Assembly: GCF_017464355.1 (NCBI RefSeq)
Contig: NZ_JAFUAG010000032.1
Span: 1 to 48,188 of the forward strand
Source: Ruminococcus sp.
Lineage (GTDB): Bacteria > Bacillota > Clostridia > Oscillospirales > Ruminococcaceae
DNA length: 48,188 nucleotides
Reading direction: 5' to 3'
Below are positions 40,175 through 48,188 of the stretch, piece by piece (positions within the stretch are counted from its first letter, which is position 1; every line of letters starts with the position of its first letter). The notes beneath the pieces are model-generated. The model ran no database searches. It was not told the origin of the DNA and was given only the letters and a program-made list of their open reading frames with translations. The position numbers and the translations under genes were made by a program.

Positions 40175-40705
40175 ATGTTTCGGGAATACGCTAAAAAGCT
40201 GAAAAATGCCTGGAACGGCAAGCAGACCGAGAACGAGAAATATGCGGCGGTAAAGCAGTTCGTGAATGCCCCGAGGCAGGGCAGGCTGCTGGATATAGGC
40301 CTGGGCGGTGATGCCATGCTGCAAAAGCTCAGCGATAAGCGGCTGGCACTTTATGGGGTGGATATATCTTCCGCTGACCGTGAGAGGAGCATTGACGAGA
40401 TAGCCCTAATGGGGCTGACCAAAATAGATGAGCTGCCCTACCACGATGAGTTCTTCGACTGCGTTACCACCGTGGATACCACGACCCTCTGGGAGGACAA
40501 AATGGCTGCCTTTGCCGAGATACTCCGTGTACTTAAAGCAGGCGGGCAGCTGCTGTGCGCCTTTGATTTCGACAGCGACAGCGGCGAGGGCACCCCGCCC
40601 CGCACCCTGCGGGAAAGCGCAAGGCTGGCAGGCTTTGAGAACGTCAGAGTCAAGGTGCTGCGCAGTGAGGGCAGCTATCTGCTCATAGGTGACAAGCCAT
40701 GCTGA
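40175..40705 (+). CDS. Class I SAM-dependent methyltransferase
   Basis: A 176-residue protein. The motif I-like LLDIGLGGDAMLQKL (about 38-52), acidic motif YGVDIS, and motif IV-like FDCVTTVDTTTLWED (about 92-106) with LRVLKAGGQLLCAFDF fit a small Methyltransf_11/25-type enzyme. Substrate unknown. Start ATG 40175 lies 4 nt after the hisC stop. Its stop overlaps the start of rimI by 7 nt, so the genes are translated together. Confidence 0.85.
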   Translation: MFREYAKKLKNAWNGKQTENEKYAAVKQFVNAPRQGRLLDIGLGGDAMLQKLSDKRLALYGVDISSADRERSIDEIALMGLTKIDELPYHDEFFDCVTTVDTTTLWEDKMAAFAEILRVLKAGGQLLCAFDFDSDSGEGTPPRTLRESARLAGFENVRVKVLRSEGSYLLIGDKPC

Positions 40706-41124
40706 AAATAGTCCCCCTGTCCGCAGAAAACACCGCCGCCGCCGCAGAGCTTTCCGCCAAGTGCCTTAAAGAGGCCTGGAGCGAGAGCACCCTGGCGGCG
40801 CAGCTGAAAAATCCCCATGACCATACGGTAATAGCCTATGCCGACGGTGTGGCCGCAGGCTTCCTCAGTGTCTGGTGCGTGGCAGGGGAGGCGGAGATAA
40901 ACAACATCTGCGTGCTGCCCGAATACCGCAGACAGGGCATAGCAAAAACCATGCTCGCCCATGCGGCACAGGAACTCACCGAGGCCGGACGCTGGGTGCT
41001 GGAGGTCCGTGAGTCCAACGCCGCAGCCATAGCCCTCTACGAAAGCCTGGGCTTTCAAAAGGCAGGCCTCAGAAAAAATTTCTACGATTCTCCCACCGAA
41101 AACGCACTGATAATGGCGAAATAA
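40699..41124 (+). CDS. rimI: Ribosomal protein-alanine N-acetyltransferase RimI
   Basis: A 141-residue GNAT enzyme that acetylates the N-terminal alanine of ribosomal protein S18 in other bacteria. Visible are INNICVLPEYRRQGIAKTML (acetyl-CoA loop) and EVRESNAAAIALYESLGF followed by the typical YY/FY segment FYDSPTENALIM. Normal length. RimI is often near tsaD/tsaB; here it is in a different operon about 17 kb away. It closes the NUDIX-hisC operon. Confidence 0.9.
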   Translation: MLKIVPLSAENTAAAAELSAKCLKEAWSESTLAAQLKNPHDHTVIAYADGVAAGFLSVWCVAGEAEINNICVLPEYRRQGIAKTMLAHAAQELTEAGRWVLEVRESNAAAIALYESLGFQKAGLRKNFYDSPTENALIMAK

Positions 41125-41125
41125 T

Positions 41126-41208
41126 AAAGCGCAGACGATCAGGGCGGTTCTTGTAAAGATGATCATGTATTTTATCCTTGCAAGACCTGCCCATGCCGTC
41201 TGCGCTTT
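41126..41208 (+). terminator. Long-stem terminator after rimI
   Basis: AAAGCGCAGACG (41126-41137) pairs with CGTCTGCGCTTT (41197-41208). Inside, GGGCGGTTCTTG pairs imperfectly with CAAGACCTGCCC. A T-rich tail GTTATTTTG follows. The stem is unusually long for a terminator and may be a small mobile palindrome. Confidence 0.75.
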
Positions 41209-41289
41209 GTTATTTTGCACAAACCTGTGCTGCACGGGGTGGGGGTCATGCGCTGAACGCATAAAAATAGATTTTTAACAAAAAAGTGC

Positions 41290-41318
41290 TTTACATTTGG
41301 CTTTTTGGGGTGTATACT
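41290..41318 (+). promoter_or_regulatory. Promoter of the MarR-ABC exporter operon
   Basis: TTTACA (41290-41295), 17 bp, TATACT (41313-41318). Just downstream lies TTAG-CAAA-CTAA (41336-41347), an inverted repeat that may be the operator for the MarR protein encoded next. Confidence 0.7.
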
Positions 41319-41369
41319 ATCATAGTACGCTTATATTTAGCAAACTAACTATAAGGAGGCGAATATTTA

Positions 41370-41819
41370 GTGAGAAAGTCGAAACAGGCTGAGGTCATCA
41401 GGGCATCGAAGTACGCTCACCAGAAAATCGAGTGCATAATAAATGCAAGGCTGGCCGACAAGGACATCACAGCGGCGCAGAGCCATGTGCTGATGTACAT
41501 AATCTACCACCCTGCACCTGTGTACCCCTCGGACATACAGCGGGATATGCATATATCCGCGGCGACGGTATCGGGGCTGGTGAAGAAGCTGAGGTCAAAG
41601 GGCTACCTGACGCTGGAGGGCTGTGATACCGATGAGCGCAGGCGGGGACTTATCGTCACCGAGAAGGCACTTTCTCATAAGGCAGAGATAGAGAGCTGCA
41701 TGAGCAGTATCGAGGATCATGCCTTTAAAGGCTTTACAGAGGAGGAGCTGGAAAATCTCCACGGGCTGCTGATACGTATGGCCGAAAATCTAAAGAACAC
41801 AGGTAAGGAGGAGCAATGA
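41370..41819 (+). CDS. MarR-family transcriptional regulator
   Basis: A 149-residue winged-helix protein. The recognition region is ISAATVSGLVKKLRSKGYLT followed by DTDERRRGLIVTEKA (wing), as in MarR. It differs from OhrR: no sensor Cys near the N-terminus. Start GTG 41370 follows AAGGAGG. It precedes two ABC exporter genes with a 1-nt gap and is very likely their regulator, probably a repressor relieved by the exported compound. The ligand is unknown. Confidence 0.9.
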   Translation: MRKSKQAEVIRASKYAHQKIECIINARLADKDITAAQSHVLMYIIYHPAPVYPSDIQRDMHISAATVSGLVKKLRSKGYLTLEGCDTDERRRGLIVTEKALSHKAEIESCMSSIEDHAFKGFTEEELENLHGLLIRMAENLKNTGKEEQ

Positions 41820-41820
41820 G

Positions 41821-43602
41821 ATGCAGAAAATACTTGCTCAGATAAAGCAGTATAAGAAAGATACCATACTGACCCCTTTCTATGCCATGCTTGAGGTCGT
41901 TATGGAGGTGCTGCTGCCCTACATAATGGCAAGGATAATCGACAAGGGCATAGAAAAAGGTGACATGAAAGCCGTAGGTCTTTACGGCGGACTTATGGCA
42001 GTGGCCGCCATGGTCAGCCTGTTCTCGGGCATAATGTCGGGAATACACGGTGCCAGGGCTTCCACGGGATTTGCCTGCAACCTGCGTGAGGAGATATACC
42101 GCAGGATACAGACATTCTCCTTTGCAAACATAGACAAGTTCTCCACCGCAGGCCTTGTCACAAGAATGACCACAGATGTCACCAACATACAGAACGCTTT
42201 CCAGATGTGCATACGCATAGCTGTGCGTGCGCCTTTCATGCTCATAAGCAGCATGGTCATGAGCTTTATGGTAAGCCCCCGCATGAGCAGTATGTTCCTG
42301 GTGGCGCTGGTGGTACTGGCAGTGGCGCTGGGACTGGTGGTAAGGTTTGCTATGAAGACCTTCAGCGAAGCCTTCCACAAGTACGATGAACTCAATGCCA
42401 GCGTGCAGGAGAATGTTTCGGCTATACGCGTGGTAAAGGCCTATGTCCGTGAAGACTACGAGAAGAAGAAGTTCCGCAGGGCCTCGGGCAACCTGTACAA
42501 TATGTTCGTCAAGGCTGAGAGCATAGTTGCCCTCAACAACCCCGTAATGATGCTGGTGAGCTATTCTGCCATAATCGCCATAAGCTGGCTGGGCGCCCAC
42601 ATGATAGTCGGCGGCAGCCTTTCAACAGGCGAGCTGACCAGTCTGTTCTCCTACATATTCAGCGCATTCATCTCACTGATGATGCTCTCGTTCATCTTTG
42701 TTATGATATCCATGTCCACCGCGAGCATAAAGCGTATCAGCGAGGTGCTGGACGAAGTCCCCGACCTGGCAGACAAGGCTGACCCCATAAAGGAGATGAA
42801 GGACGGCTCCATCGACTTTGACAATGTAAGCTTTGCCTACTTCAAGGGCGAGAACAAGGATGTGCTGCATGATATCGACCTGCACATAAAGTCGGGGGAA
42901 ACTATCGGTATCATCGGCCCCACTGGCTGCGGCAAGACCTCGCTGGTAAATCTTATCAGCAGACTTTACGATGTCACCAAGGGCAGCGTAAAGGTCGGGG
43001 GAGTAGATGTGCGGGACTACGATATGGAATTCCTGAGAGATAACGTATCTGTCGTTTTGCAGAAGAACGTGCTGTTCTCGGGCAGTATAATCGAGAACCT
43101 GCGCTGGGGCAACCCCGAGGCCACTGTGGAAGAATGTATCGAGGCCTGCAAGGCAGCCTGCGCCGATGAGTTCATCGAGCGTATGCCCGATAAGTACGAG
43201 ACCCACATCGAGCGGGGCGGCGCTAACGTTTCAGGCGGCCAGAAGCAGAGGCTCTGTATTGCAAGAGCTTTGATGAAGCGCCCCAGGGTGCTGATACTGG
43301 ACGACTCCACCAGCGCCGTTGACACCGCCACCGACGCCAGGATAAAGGAAGCCTTCGCCGAGAAGATACCCGGCACCACCAAGCTGATAATCGCCCAGCG
43401 TATATCCAGCGTTGAAAAGGCCGACCGCATACTGGTCATCGAGGACGGCAGGATAACAGGCATCGGCACCCATGAGGAGCTGCTGGAAAATAACGAAACT
43501 TATGCAGATATATATACCTCCCAGGCAGGCGGCGGCGGAGATTTCGACCGCCCGGAGAATGCCGAGGGCAAGGCAGTTAAAACAGGAAAGGAGGGAGAGT
43601 AA
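41821..43602 (+). CDS. ABC exporter half-transporter with degenerate ATP site
   Basis: A 593-residue protein with six N-terminal membrane helices (about 15-300) and a C-terminal ATPase domain. Walker A is GPTGCGKTS (366-374) and the signature VSGGQKQRLCIARAL is canonical. Walker B reads RVLILDDSTSAVD, with Asp at the catalytic glutamate position. This is the pattern of the degenerate-site subunit in heterodimeric exporters such as BmrC, LmrC or TM287. It is followed immediately by its partner gene. Substrate unknown, probably a drug or lipid-like compound. Confidence 0.92.
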   Translation: MQKILAQIKQYKKDTILTPFYAMLEVVMEVLLPYIMARIIDKGIEKGDMKAVGLYGGLMAVAAMVSLFSGIMSGIHGARASTGFACNLREEIYRRIQTFSFANIDKFSTAGLVTRMTTDVTNIQNAFQMCIRIAVRAPFMLISSMVMSFMVSPRMSSMFLVALVVLAVALGLVVRFAMKTFSEAFHKYDELNASVQENVSAIRVVKAYVREDYEKKKFRRASGNLYNMFVKAESIVALNNPVMMLVSYSAIIAISWLGAHMIVGGSLSTGELTSLFSYIFSAFISLMMLSFIFVMISMSTASIKRISEVLDEVPDLADKADPIKEMKDGSIDFDNVSFAYFKGENKDVLHDIDLHIKSGETIGIIGPTGCGKTSLVNLISRLYDVTKGSVKVGGVDVRDYDMEFLRDNVSVVLQKNVLFSGSIIENLRWGNPEATVEECIEACKAACADEFIERMPDKYETHIERGGANVSGGQKQRLCIARALMKRPRVLILDDSTSAVDTATDARIKEAFAEKIPGTTKLIIAQRISSVEKADRILVIEDGRITGIGTHEELLENNETYADIYTSQAGGGGDFDRPENAEGKAVKTGKEGE

Positions 43603-45525
43603 ATGCCCCGTATGGATAAGACCGCACCCCGTCCCCAGATGAGCAAGGATACCTTCAGGGTGCTGGGACGAGTGCTGAGATTTATGTTTAAGGATTACCT
43701 GGTGCATTTCATCATAGTGGTGATATGCATAATCGTACAGGCCATAACCACCCTTAAGGGCATGGTGTTCATACAGTCACTGGTGGACGACTACGTTGCC
43801 CCCATGCTCAAGCAGAAGGCTGAGCTTGGCGACGCTTTCTCTCCCGATTACAAACCCCTGGCAGGTGCGCTGGTAAAGCTGGCTGTCATCTATGTGGTGG
43901 GACTTTCCTCGGCCTATGCCTACAACCGTATCATGGTAAACGTAGGCCAGGGCACCCTGAGAAATTTCAGGAACTCCCTTTTCGACAACATGGAGAGCCT
44001 GCCCATAAAATACTTTGACACCCACGCTCACGGCGATATCATGTCGGTGTATACCAACGACGTTGACACTCTCCGTCAGTTCATCGCCCAGAGCATACCT
44101 CAGCTGATAAACTCCACCGTTTCGCTTGTGGTGACACTTTTTTCCATGATAGCCCTCAACGGCTTCCTCACACTGCTTTCTATCTTCATGGCAGTGGTCA
44201 TGATGATAGTCACCGCTAAGATATCAGCCAGCTCGGGCAAGTATTTTGCAGCCCAGCAGAAGGACCTGGGTGAGGTCAACGGCTTCATCGAGGAAATGCT
44301 GGACGGCCAGAAGGTAGTCAAGGTCTTCTGCCACGAGGACAAGGCGCAGGCAGATTTCAGGGAGATAAACGACAAGCTCCGTGACAGCGCCAACAACGCA
44401 AACAAGTTCGCAAACATACTCATGCCCATAAACGGCAACATAGGCAACATCAGCTATGTGCTGTGTGCAGTGCTGGGCGCCGTGCTGATGATAAGGAACA
44501 TCGGCGGCATAACCCTGGGCAAGCTGGTAGCTTTCCTGACACTTAACAAGAACTTCACCATGCCCATCACTCAGATAAGCCAGCAGATGACCTTCATCAT
44601 CATGGCAACGGCAGGTGCGGGCAGAGTTATGGACCTCCTTGACCAGATACCCGAGACCGATGAGGGCTATGTGGAGTTCGTGAATGCAAGGTTCGGCGCA
44701 AATGGCGAACTGGAAGAATGCAGCGAGCGCACAGGCACCTGGGCATGGAAGCACCCTCATAAGGAGGACGGCACTGTCACCTACACACAGATGAAGGGCG
44801 AGATAGTGTTTGACGGTGTAGACTTTGGCTACAACGATGAAAAGATAGTTCTGCATGATGTGAAGCTGTTCGCAAAGCCCGGCCAGAAGATAGCCTTTGT
44901 AGGCTCCACGGGCGCAGGCAAGACCACCATAACCAACCTGATAAACCGTTTCTACGATATACAGGACGGCAAGATAAGGTATGACGGCATAAACATCACC
45001 AAGATCAAAAAGCCCGCCCTCAGAAAGACCCTGGGCATAGTTTTGCAGGATACCCACCTGTTCACAGGTACGGTAATGGACAATATCCGCTACGGCAACC
45101 TTGATGCCACCGATGAGGAATGCATAGCCGCGGCCAAGCTTGCCAACGCCTCGGGCTTTATCGAAAAGCTTGAGCATGGCTACGACACCGTGCTTACAGG
45201 TGACGGCGGAAACCTCAGCCAGGGGCAGCGCCAGCTGCTGGCCATAGCAAGGGCGGCTGTGGCAGACCCTCCCGTGCTTATACTGGACGAAGCTACCTCC
45301 TCCATCGACACCCGCACCGAAAAGCTGGTGCAGGCAGGCATGGACGCTCTCATGCACGGCAGAACGACCTTCGTCATCGCCCACAGATTGTCCACAGTAA
45401 AGAACTCCGACTGTATCATGGTACTTGAACAGGGCAGGATAATCGAACGTGGCACTCACGATGAACTCATCGACAAAAAGGGCAAATACTTCCAGCTTTA
45501 CACAGGAAGCTTTGCTGATTCATAA
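43603..45525 (+). CDS. ABC exporter half-transporter, catalytic partner
   Basis: A 640-residue protein starting directly after the previous stop (AAAGGAGGG upstream). It has six membrane helices (about 25-310) and an ATPase domain from about 400: Walker A FVGSTGAGKTTITNL, Walker B PVLILDEATSSIDTRTE with catalytic Glu, and the variant signature LSQGQRQLLAIARAA. Canonical Walker B with a variant signature is the expected partner of the subunit encoded upstream, so the pair forms one active and one degenerate ATP site. A strong terminator follows. Confidence 0.93.
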   Translation: MPRMDKTAPRPQMSKDTFRVLGRVLRFMFKDYLVHFIIVVICIIVQAITTLKGMVFIQSLVDDYVAPMLKQKAELGDAFSPDYKPLAGALVKLAVIYVVGLSSAYAYNRIMVNVGQGTLRNFRNSLFDNMESLPIKYFDTHAHGDIMSVYTNDVDTLRQFIAQSIPQLINSTVSLVVTLFSMIALNGFLTLLSIFMAVVMMIVTAKISASSGKYFAAQQKDLGEVNGFIEEMLDGQKVVKVFCHEDKAQADFREINDKLRDSANNANKFANILMPINGNIGNISYVLCAVLGAVLMIRNIGGITLGKLVAFLTLNKNFTMPITQISQQMTFIIMATAGAGRVMDLLDQIPETDEGYVEFVNARFGANGELEECSERTGTWAWKHPHKEDGTVTYTQMKGEIVFDGVDFGYNDEKIVLHDVKLFAKPGQKIAFVGSTGAGKTTITNLINRFYDIQDGKIRYDGINITKIKKPALRKTLGIVLQDTHLFTGTVMDNIRYGNLDATDEECIAAAKLANASGFIEKLEHGYDTVLTGDGGNLSQGQRQLLAIARAAVADPPVLILDEATSSIDTRTEKLVQAGMDALMHGRTTFVIAHRLSTVKNSDCIMVLEQGRIIERGTHDELIDKKGKYFQLYTGSFADS

Positions 45526-45566
45526 TTATTGGCAGGCATTATTGCTTTGCTGTTAAAACGTAAAAA

Positions 45567-45606
45567 CGTGCGTTCACGAAAAAATCCGTGAACGCACGCT
45601 TTTTTA
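45567..45606 (+). terminator. Terminator of the ABC exporter operon
   Basis: CGTGCGTTCACG (45567-45578), loop of eight A-rich bases, CGTGAACGCACG (45587-45598), then C and six T. Confidence 0.9.
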
Positions 45607-45608
45607 TT

Positions 45609-45712
45609 TCGGCAGGTGGAGTCAACGCGGCGGGGGCAAGCCCCCGCCCTACAAGAACACAAAACCTGCGCCCCTGTCAACAATTATGAATTATGAATTA
45701 TGAATTGTATTG
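45609..45712. repeat. Dispersed-type repeat with GC-rich hairpin and ATGAATT direct repeats
   Basis: It contains GGCGGGGGCAAGCCCCCGCC, a perfect hairpin, followed by CTACAAG. Near the right side, four AATTATG-type units in tandem (about 45683-45708) are bounded by GTCAA and TTGAC. The combination resembles small non-coding repeats scattered in Ruminococcus genomes (family recollection, not searched). The right end supplies the last codons and stop of the serpin gene. Confidence 0.6.
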
Positions 45713-47049
45713 ACCCCGCCGATGAAAATGGGGGTGCCGTTTTCCATATCGACTATGGCATAGGCAAAGGGGCGGTCCAGATAGACACGCTTTGGTTCTT
45801 CTATCTCAATAGCGCCTTCAGTGAACATTTCAACGGCGGTGGCGGCGGCGGCTCTGGTGCCCTCGCGGTCTAACTCGATGTGGGTCTTGTGCAGCACACG
45901 GCCTATCTTCAGCTGACCCTCGGCAGCTTTGCCCATATCCGAAAAATCTGCATTGTCAGAGAAAGGCAGACCCATGCCCATGGCGGTAAGCTCGTCTGAA
46001 AGCTCGTTGTCATAGTCAAAGGAAAATTCGGGTATGCACACATCTGCAACTCCACTTGCTGTTTCATAGTACTTTCTCAGCTTGTCGCCGTCAAGAGAAG
46101 CGGCAAAGTCTGCGAGGTCTGTGCCCTCCTCGGGCAGGAGTGCCATAAAGCCGTATTCATACCCCATATACGGCTTGATGAAGCCTGTCACGCCGTCCTC
46201 CGCGATATAGTAGCCCTCCTCGGAGTACATCATGTTCACCTTTTCGATCTCACCCTTTGAATTCGTGAAGTCTGCGTCCTCGACTATCTGCTCGTCGGTA
46301 TAACCCTCGTTCCATTCGCCCTCAAAGGCAATTGCGTTCACCAGATAGATAACAGCCTCAGGGGGTATCTCATCAAGTATCTCGGGTATCATGCCCTTGG
46401 TGTTGTTGCTGACCCAGCCGTTTATGTCGTCAAGGGTGGTATTATCAAAGGGGGCAGTGTAGCTCTCTGCATTGTAGAATTCTTTCAGCTTGTCGCAGAA
46501 CTCCTGCTGCATGGTCACTCTGTTTTCATTTGCCCAGAGAGAGTTCGCCACGTTGAAACTGACACTTTCGCAGTGGTTGAAGCGGGTCATGCGGTACTGC
46601 AAAGCATTATTCAGCTTGTCGATGGGAGTGCCGCCCAGGGCAGCTTCCATAGATGAAAGGGTTTCGCCCTTAGCACCATTTGCTGTCATGCCCAGCGCCA
46701 TCATGACGCTTTCGGGGGATATCAGCACGTTCTTGCCCTCTTTGAGTTCCTCAGTGCAGCTTGCCTTGAAAAGCTCTGCCGCATAATTGCAGTAGTTTTC
46801 GTTGAAGTCATCATCAGGCTCGTTTTCGTTCTCTGTCATCACCACGTTTGAAAGGGGCTTCACGCTGATATCCACAGGCTCGGGGATATCTTTTGCGGGC
46901 TTTTCGGCCGTCTGTGATGACGCAGTGCTGTTTGCAGTATTGCCCGTGTCGGAAGTATCGCTGCCTTTCACCTCGCCGCAGGCGGTAAGTGTCAGCATGA
47001 GCCCTGCCAGTGCAGTGCATATGGTCCTTTTCAGATTTTTGTTTTTCAT
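45691..47049 (-). CDS. Serpin lipoprotein (serine protease inhibitor)
   Basis: A 452-residue secreted serpin. The signal peptide ends in lipobox LTAC (Cys24), then a Ser/Thr-rich linker (25-70). The serpin core follows with the shutter motif NVLISPESVMMALGMTANGA, FNVANSLWAN, and the breach/C-terminal DRPFAYAIVDMENGTPIFIG. The hinge EGTRAAAATAVEM has the small residues needed for loop insertion, so it is probably inhibitory. Counting from the hinge puts P1 near the Glu of MFTEGA, or the neighbouring Phe/Thr. The last residues (NTIHNS) come from the repeat. Its start overlaps the stop of the upstream gene (ATGA). Confidence 0.92.
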   Translation of the reverse strand: MKNKNLKRTICTALAGLMLTLTACGEVKGSDTSDTGNTANSTASSQTAEKPAKDIPEPVDISVKPLSNVVMTENENEPDDDFNENYCNYAAELFKASCTEELKEGKNVLISPESVMMALGMTANGAKGETLSSMEAALGGTPIDKLNNALQYRMTRFNHCESVSFNVANSLWANENRVTMQQEFCDKLKEFYNAESYTAPFDNTTLDDINGWVSNNTKGMIPEILDEIPPEAVIYLVNAIAFEGEWNEGYTDEQIVEDADFTNSKGEIEKVNMMYSEEGYYIAEDGVTGFIKPYMGYEYGFMALLPEEGTDLADFAASLDGDKLRKYYETASGVADVCIPEFSFDYDNELSDELTAMGMGLPFSDNADFSDMGKAAEGQLKIGRVLHKTHIELDREGTRAAAATAVEMFTEGAIEIEEPKRVYLDRPFAYAIVDMENGTPIFIGGVNTIHNS

Positions 47050-47885
47050 GTTGTTTTCTCCCTGTATTTTGTGAATATATCGTTCAGCTTGCCGTGAAGC
47101 TGATAGACATAGTTTTCTGAACTGAGTGTTGTGCCGTCCTCAAAGAACAGCTGTGTAGCAAAGCATACCTCATCATAGGCGAAAAGGCGCTTTTGGGGCT
47201 TTTGCAGCTCTGCATAAAGGTCTTCTCCCAGCAGGAAGTAATAGTCCTCACGGCTTATCTCGTATTCGCCCTTGCCGTGCTGCCTGCCGTCTTCTTTTGA
47301 AAGGCTGAAGCGCTCGCCTTCGTTTTTGAGTACCCAGCTTATCTTCCTGCCGTCCTCGCCTCCCGTTTCACTGATACGGACTTCTGTGGGGGCGCCATGC
47401 TCGCTTTTCGCCCAGACCTCTTGGCTCTTCTGAGTTATGTAGTCCTCGCTGCTGAGGCTCTCGCAGGTGTAGGTGATGTTCAGCTCATCGTCCACCACGG
47501 CATGGTATCTGTCGAAAACGCCGCCCGAGCCGTACCGCACGAAAATGTCCGTTTCGCCCGCAGCCTTTGCCTCATACACCCGCCCGAAGACCTCGGTGCT
47601 GGTGCCTGTATACATACTGAGCTCCTCCGATTTGGTGAGTATGCCGTCATCAATAAGCACAAATTCGTTGGAGGGATCGGGGCTGCCCTCCCGCAGTAAC
47701 GCTATCACCAGCCTGCCGTCCTCGCGGACTCCTGTCTTGTAATCATGCTCGGCCTTGTGGTTGTTGTATGCCATTTTCCCCAGTATGATGACCACTGTGG
47801 CCACCACCGGAAATACCAGCGCCGCAGCCACGGTCAGCACCGCTTTCAGGAAGCCTTTGGCGGCATTTGCTCCTCGTCCTCTCAT
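47046..47885 (-). CDS. Membrane-anchored extracellular protein, unknown function
   Basis: A 279-residue protein. Of two adjacent ATG codons I prefer the one at 47885, five bases after AAGGAG. An N-terminal basic segment and one membrane helix (about 14-40, AVLTVAAALVFPVVATVVII) anchor an extracellular domain (about 45-279) rich in charged beta strands, such as IFVRYGSGGVFDRYHAVVDD. No known motif. It overlaps the serpin start by 4 nt, so it may support, tether or be protected by the serpin. Confidence 0.78.
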   Translation of the reverse strand: MRGRGANAAKGFLKAVLTVAAALVFPVVATVVIILGKMAYNNHKAEHDYKTGVREDGRLVIALLREGSPDPSNEFVLIDDGILTKSEELSMYTGTSTEVFGRVYEAKAAGETDIFVRYGSGGVFDRYHAVVDDELNITYTCESLSSEDYITQKSQEVWAKSEHGAPTEVRISETGGEDGRKISWVLKNEGERFSLSKEDGRQHGKGEYEISREDYYFLLGEDLYAELQKPQKRLFAYDEVCFATQLFFEDGTTLSSENYVYQLHGKLNDIFTKYREKTT

Positions 47886-47888
47886 CAT

Positions 47889-48104
47889 ATCTCCTTGTGT
47901 TCCTTTTTATAGTACATAGTTCTTTGTTTCCCGCAGCTTGTCAGCGTTTTCTGTATTATATACGTTTCTGACACGGAATTTTTATGGGGTGATACTGCAC
48001 AAACTTCCCACAGATATCTTGTCAGTATTAAACAAAAAGCACGGCCGAAGTGACCCGCCCCACATTGTGCGTACAGCACAAAAAAGCCCCTATGGTAAAT
48101 TAAA
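47889..48104. other. Intergenic region and probable IS end
   Basis: It holds the upstream region of the minus-strand membrane protein/serpin pair; a clear promoter is not visible, the best -10 being TATAAA-like near 47910. The right part (about 48050-48104), with TGACCCGCCCCACATTGTGC, probably is the terminal inverted repeat and non-coding end of the IS element whose transposase ends at 48105. Confidence 0.5.
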
Positions 48105-48188
48105 TCAAGCTACGAACTGGCTTCGCAATTCAAGCGGAGTCAGTTTTGTTTTGAGTTGAATTCGCTGGTGATTGTAAAAGTAGATGTA
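48105..48188 (-). CDS. IS3-family transposase C-terminus (partial, enters from the right edge)
   Basis: The minus strand reads 27 codons YIYFYNHQRIQLKTK... ending in LRSQFVA and a stop at 48107-48105. The pattern Y-N-x-x-R-I-Q-x-K-x-K-L-T-P-x-E-x-R is the C-terminal end of IS3/IS150-type DDE transposases (OrfB, rve core). The rest lies beyond the window. It may be the same kind of element as the partial gene on the left edge. Confidence 0.85.
   Translation of the reverse strand, partial: YIYFYNHQRIQLKTKLTPLELRSQFVA

Noticed and set aside
44224-45459. 411-codon minus-strand frame opposite the second exporter gene
   Set aside because: Shadow of a clear ABC exporter with all ATPase motifs.
45683-45708. 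Possible CRISPR-like short repeats (AATTATG units)
   Set aside because: Units are tandem without spacers, too short, and no cas gene is near. No CRISPR array was seen anywhere in the window.

Overview
The window looks like a chromosomal segment of a Ruminococcus-type gut Firmicute (Clostridia, Oscillospiraceae). The evidence is a GC content near 50 %, strong AAGGAGG-type ribosome sites, TTGACA-17-TATAAT promoters often with an extended TG-N -10, a V-type ATPase operon, exported proteins with acidic Thr/Glu/Ala/Pro linkers, and a secreted serpin. The genus is inferred from gene style and could not be checked by a search. The window probably begins and ends inside insertion sequences: about ten codons of a transposase start on the left edge, and 27 C-terminal codons of an IS3-type transposase on the right edge, both on the minus strand.

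Layout. (1) 1-2320: four small membrane or acidic proteins of unknown role, including a DUF3592-like protein, closed by a terminator. (2) 2668-16176: a 13.5 kb plus-strand operon with a consensus promoter. It holds two LolD/MacB-type ABC ATPases (one fused to an AbrB-like C-terminal domain), a 978-residue solute-binding-like lectin protein, a MalF/MalG-type permease pair, a secreted NHL-propeller/TPR/one-TM protein, a Yip1-type membrane protein, a large secreted DUF5696-like protein and a second MalF/MalG-type pair. This is the best candidate for an undescribed system. (3) 16188-18023: a minus-strand 549-residue protein of unknown function with internal repeats. (4) 18116-20443: a peroxide-defence operon (Cys glutathione peroxidase, OhrR, thioredoxin, thioredoxin-reductase-like flavoprotein with altered NADPH motifs). 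(5) 20439-20744: a large REPIN-like inverted repeat, then a minus-strand LRR_5 protein. (6) 22234-22441: a short plus-strand transcription unit with its own promoter and terminator that folds as a tRNA-like cloverleaf but lacks U33 and T-psi-C. (7) A minus-strand operon trmN6, GNAT, tsaD, with a divergent DUF3592-like gene. (8) A minus-strand operon of an ACT-domain protein and homoserine dehydrogenase.

(9) 27570-37105: V-type ATPase operon in the order H/G, C, I, K, F, E, A, B, D, followed by an HdeD-like DUF308 protein. (10) A minus-strand lipoprotein. (11) NUDIX hydrolase, hisC, methyltransferase, rimI. (12) MarR regulator with a heterodimeric ABC exporter pair. (13) A minus-strand membrane-anchored protein coupled to a serpin lipoprotein whose last codons lie in a dispersed repeat.

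How they work together: most units are housekeeping (threonine and histidine branch enzymes, tRNA A37 modification, cation-pumping ATPase) mixed with envelope functions (exporters, lipoproteins, serpin). The 13.5 kb operon is a self-contained envelope machine whose substrate cannot be read from sequence. The OhrR operon is a coherent circuit: a thioredoxin-dependent peroxidase, its electron donors and a peroxide-sensing repressor.
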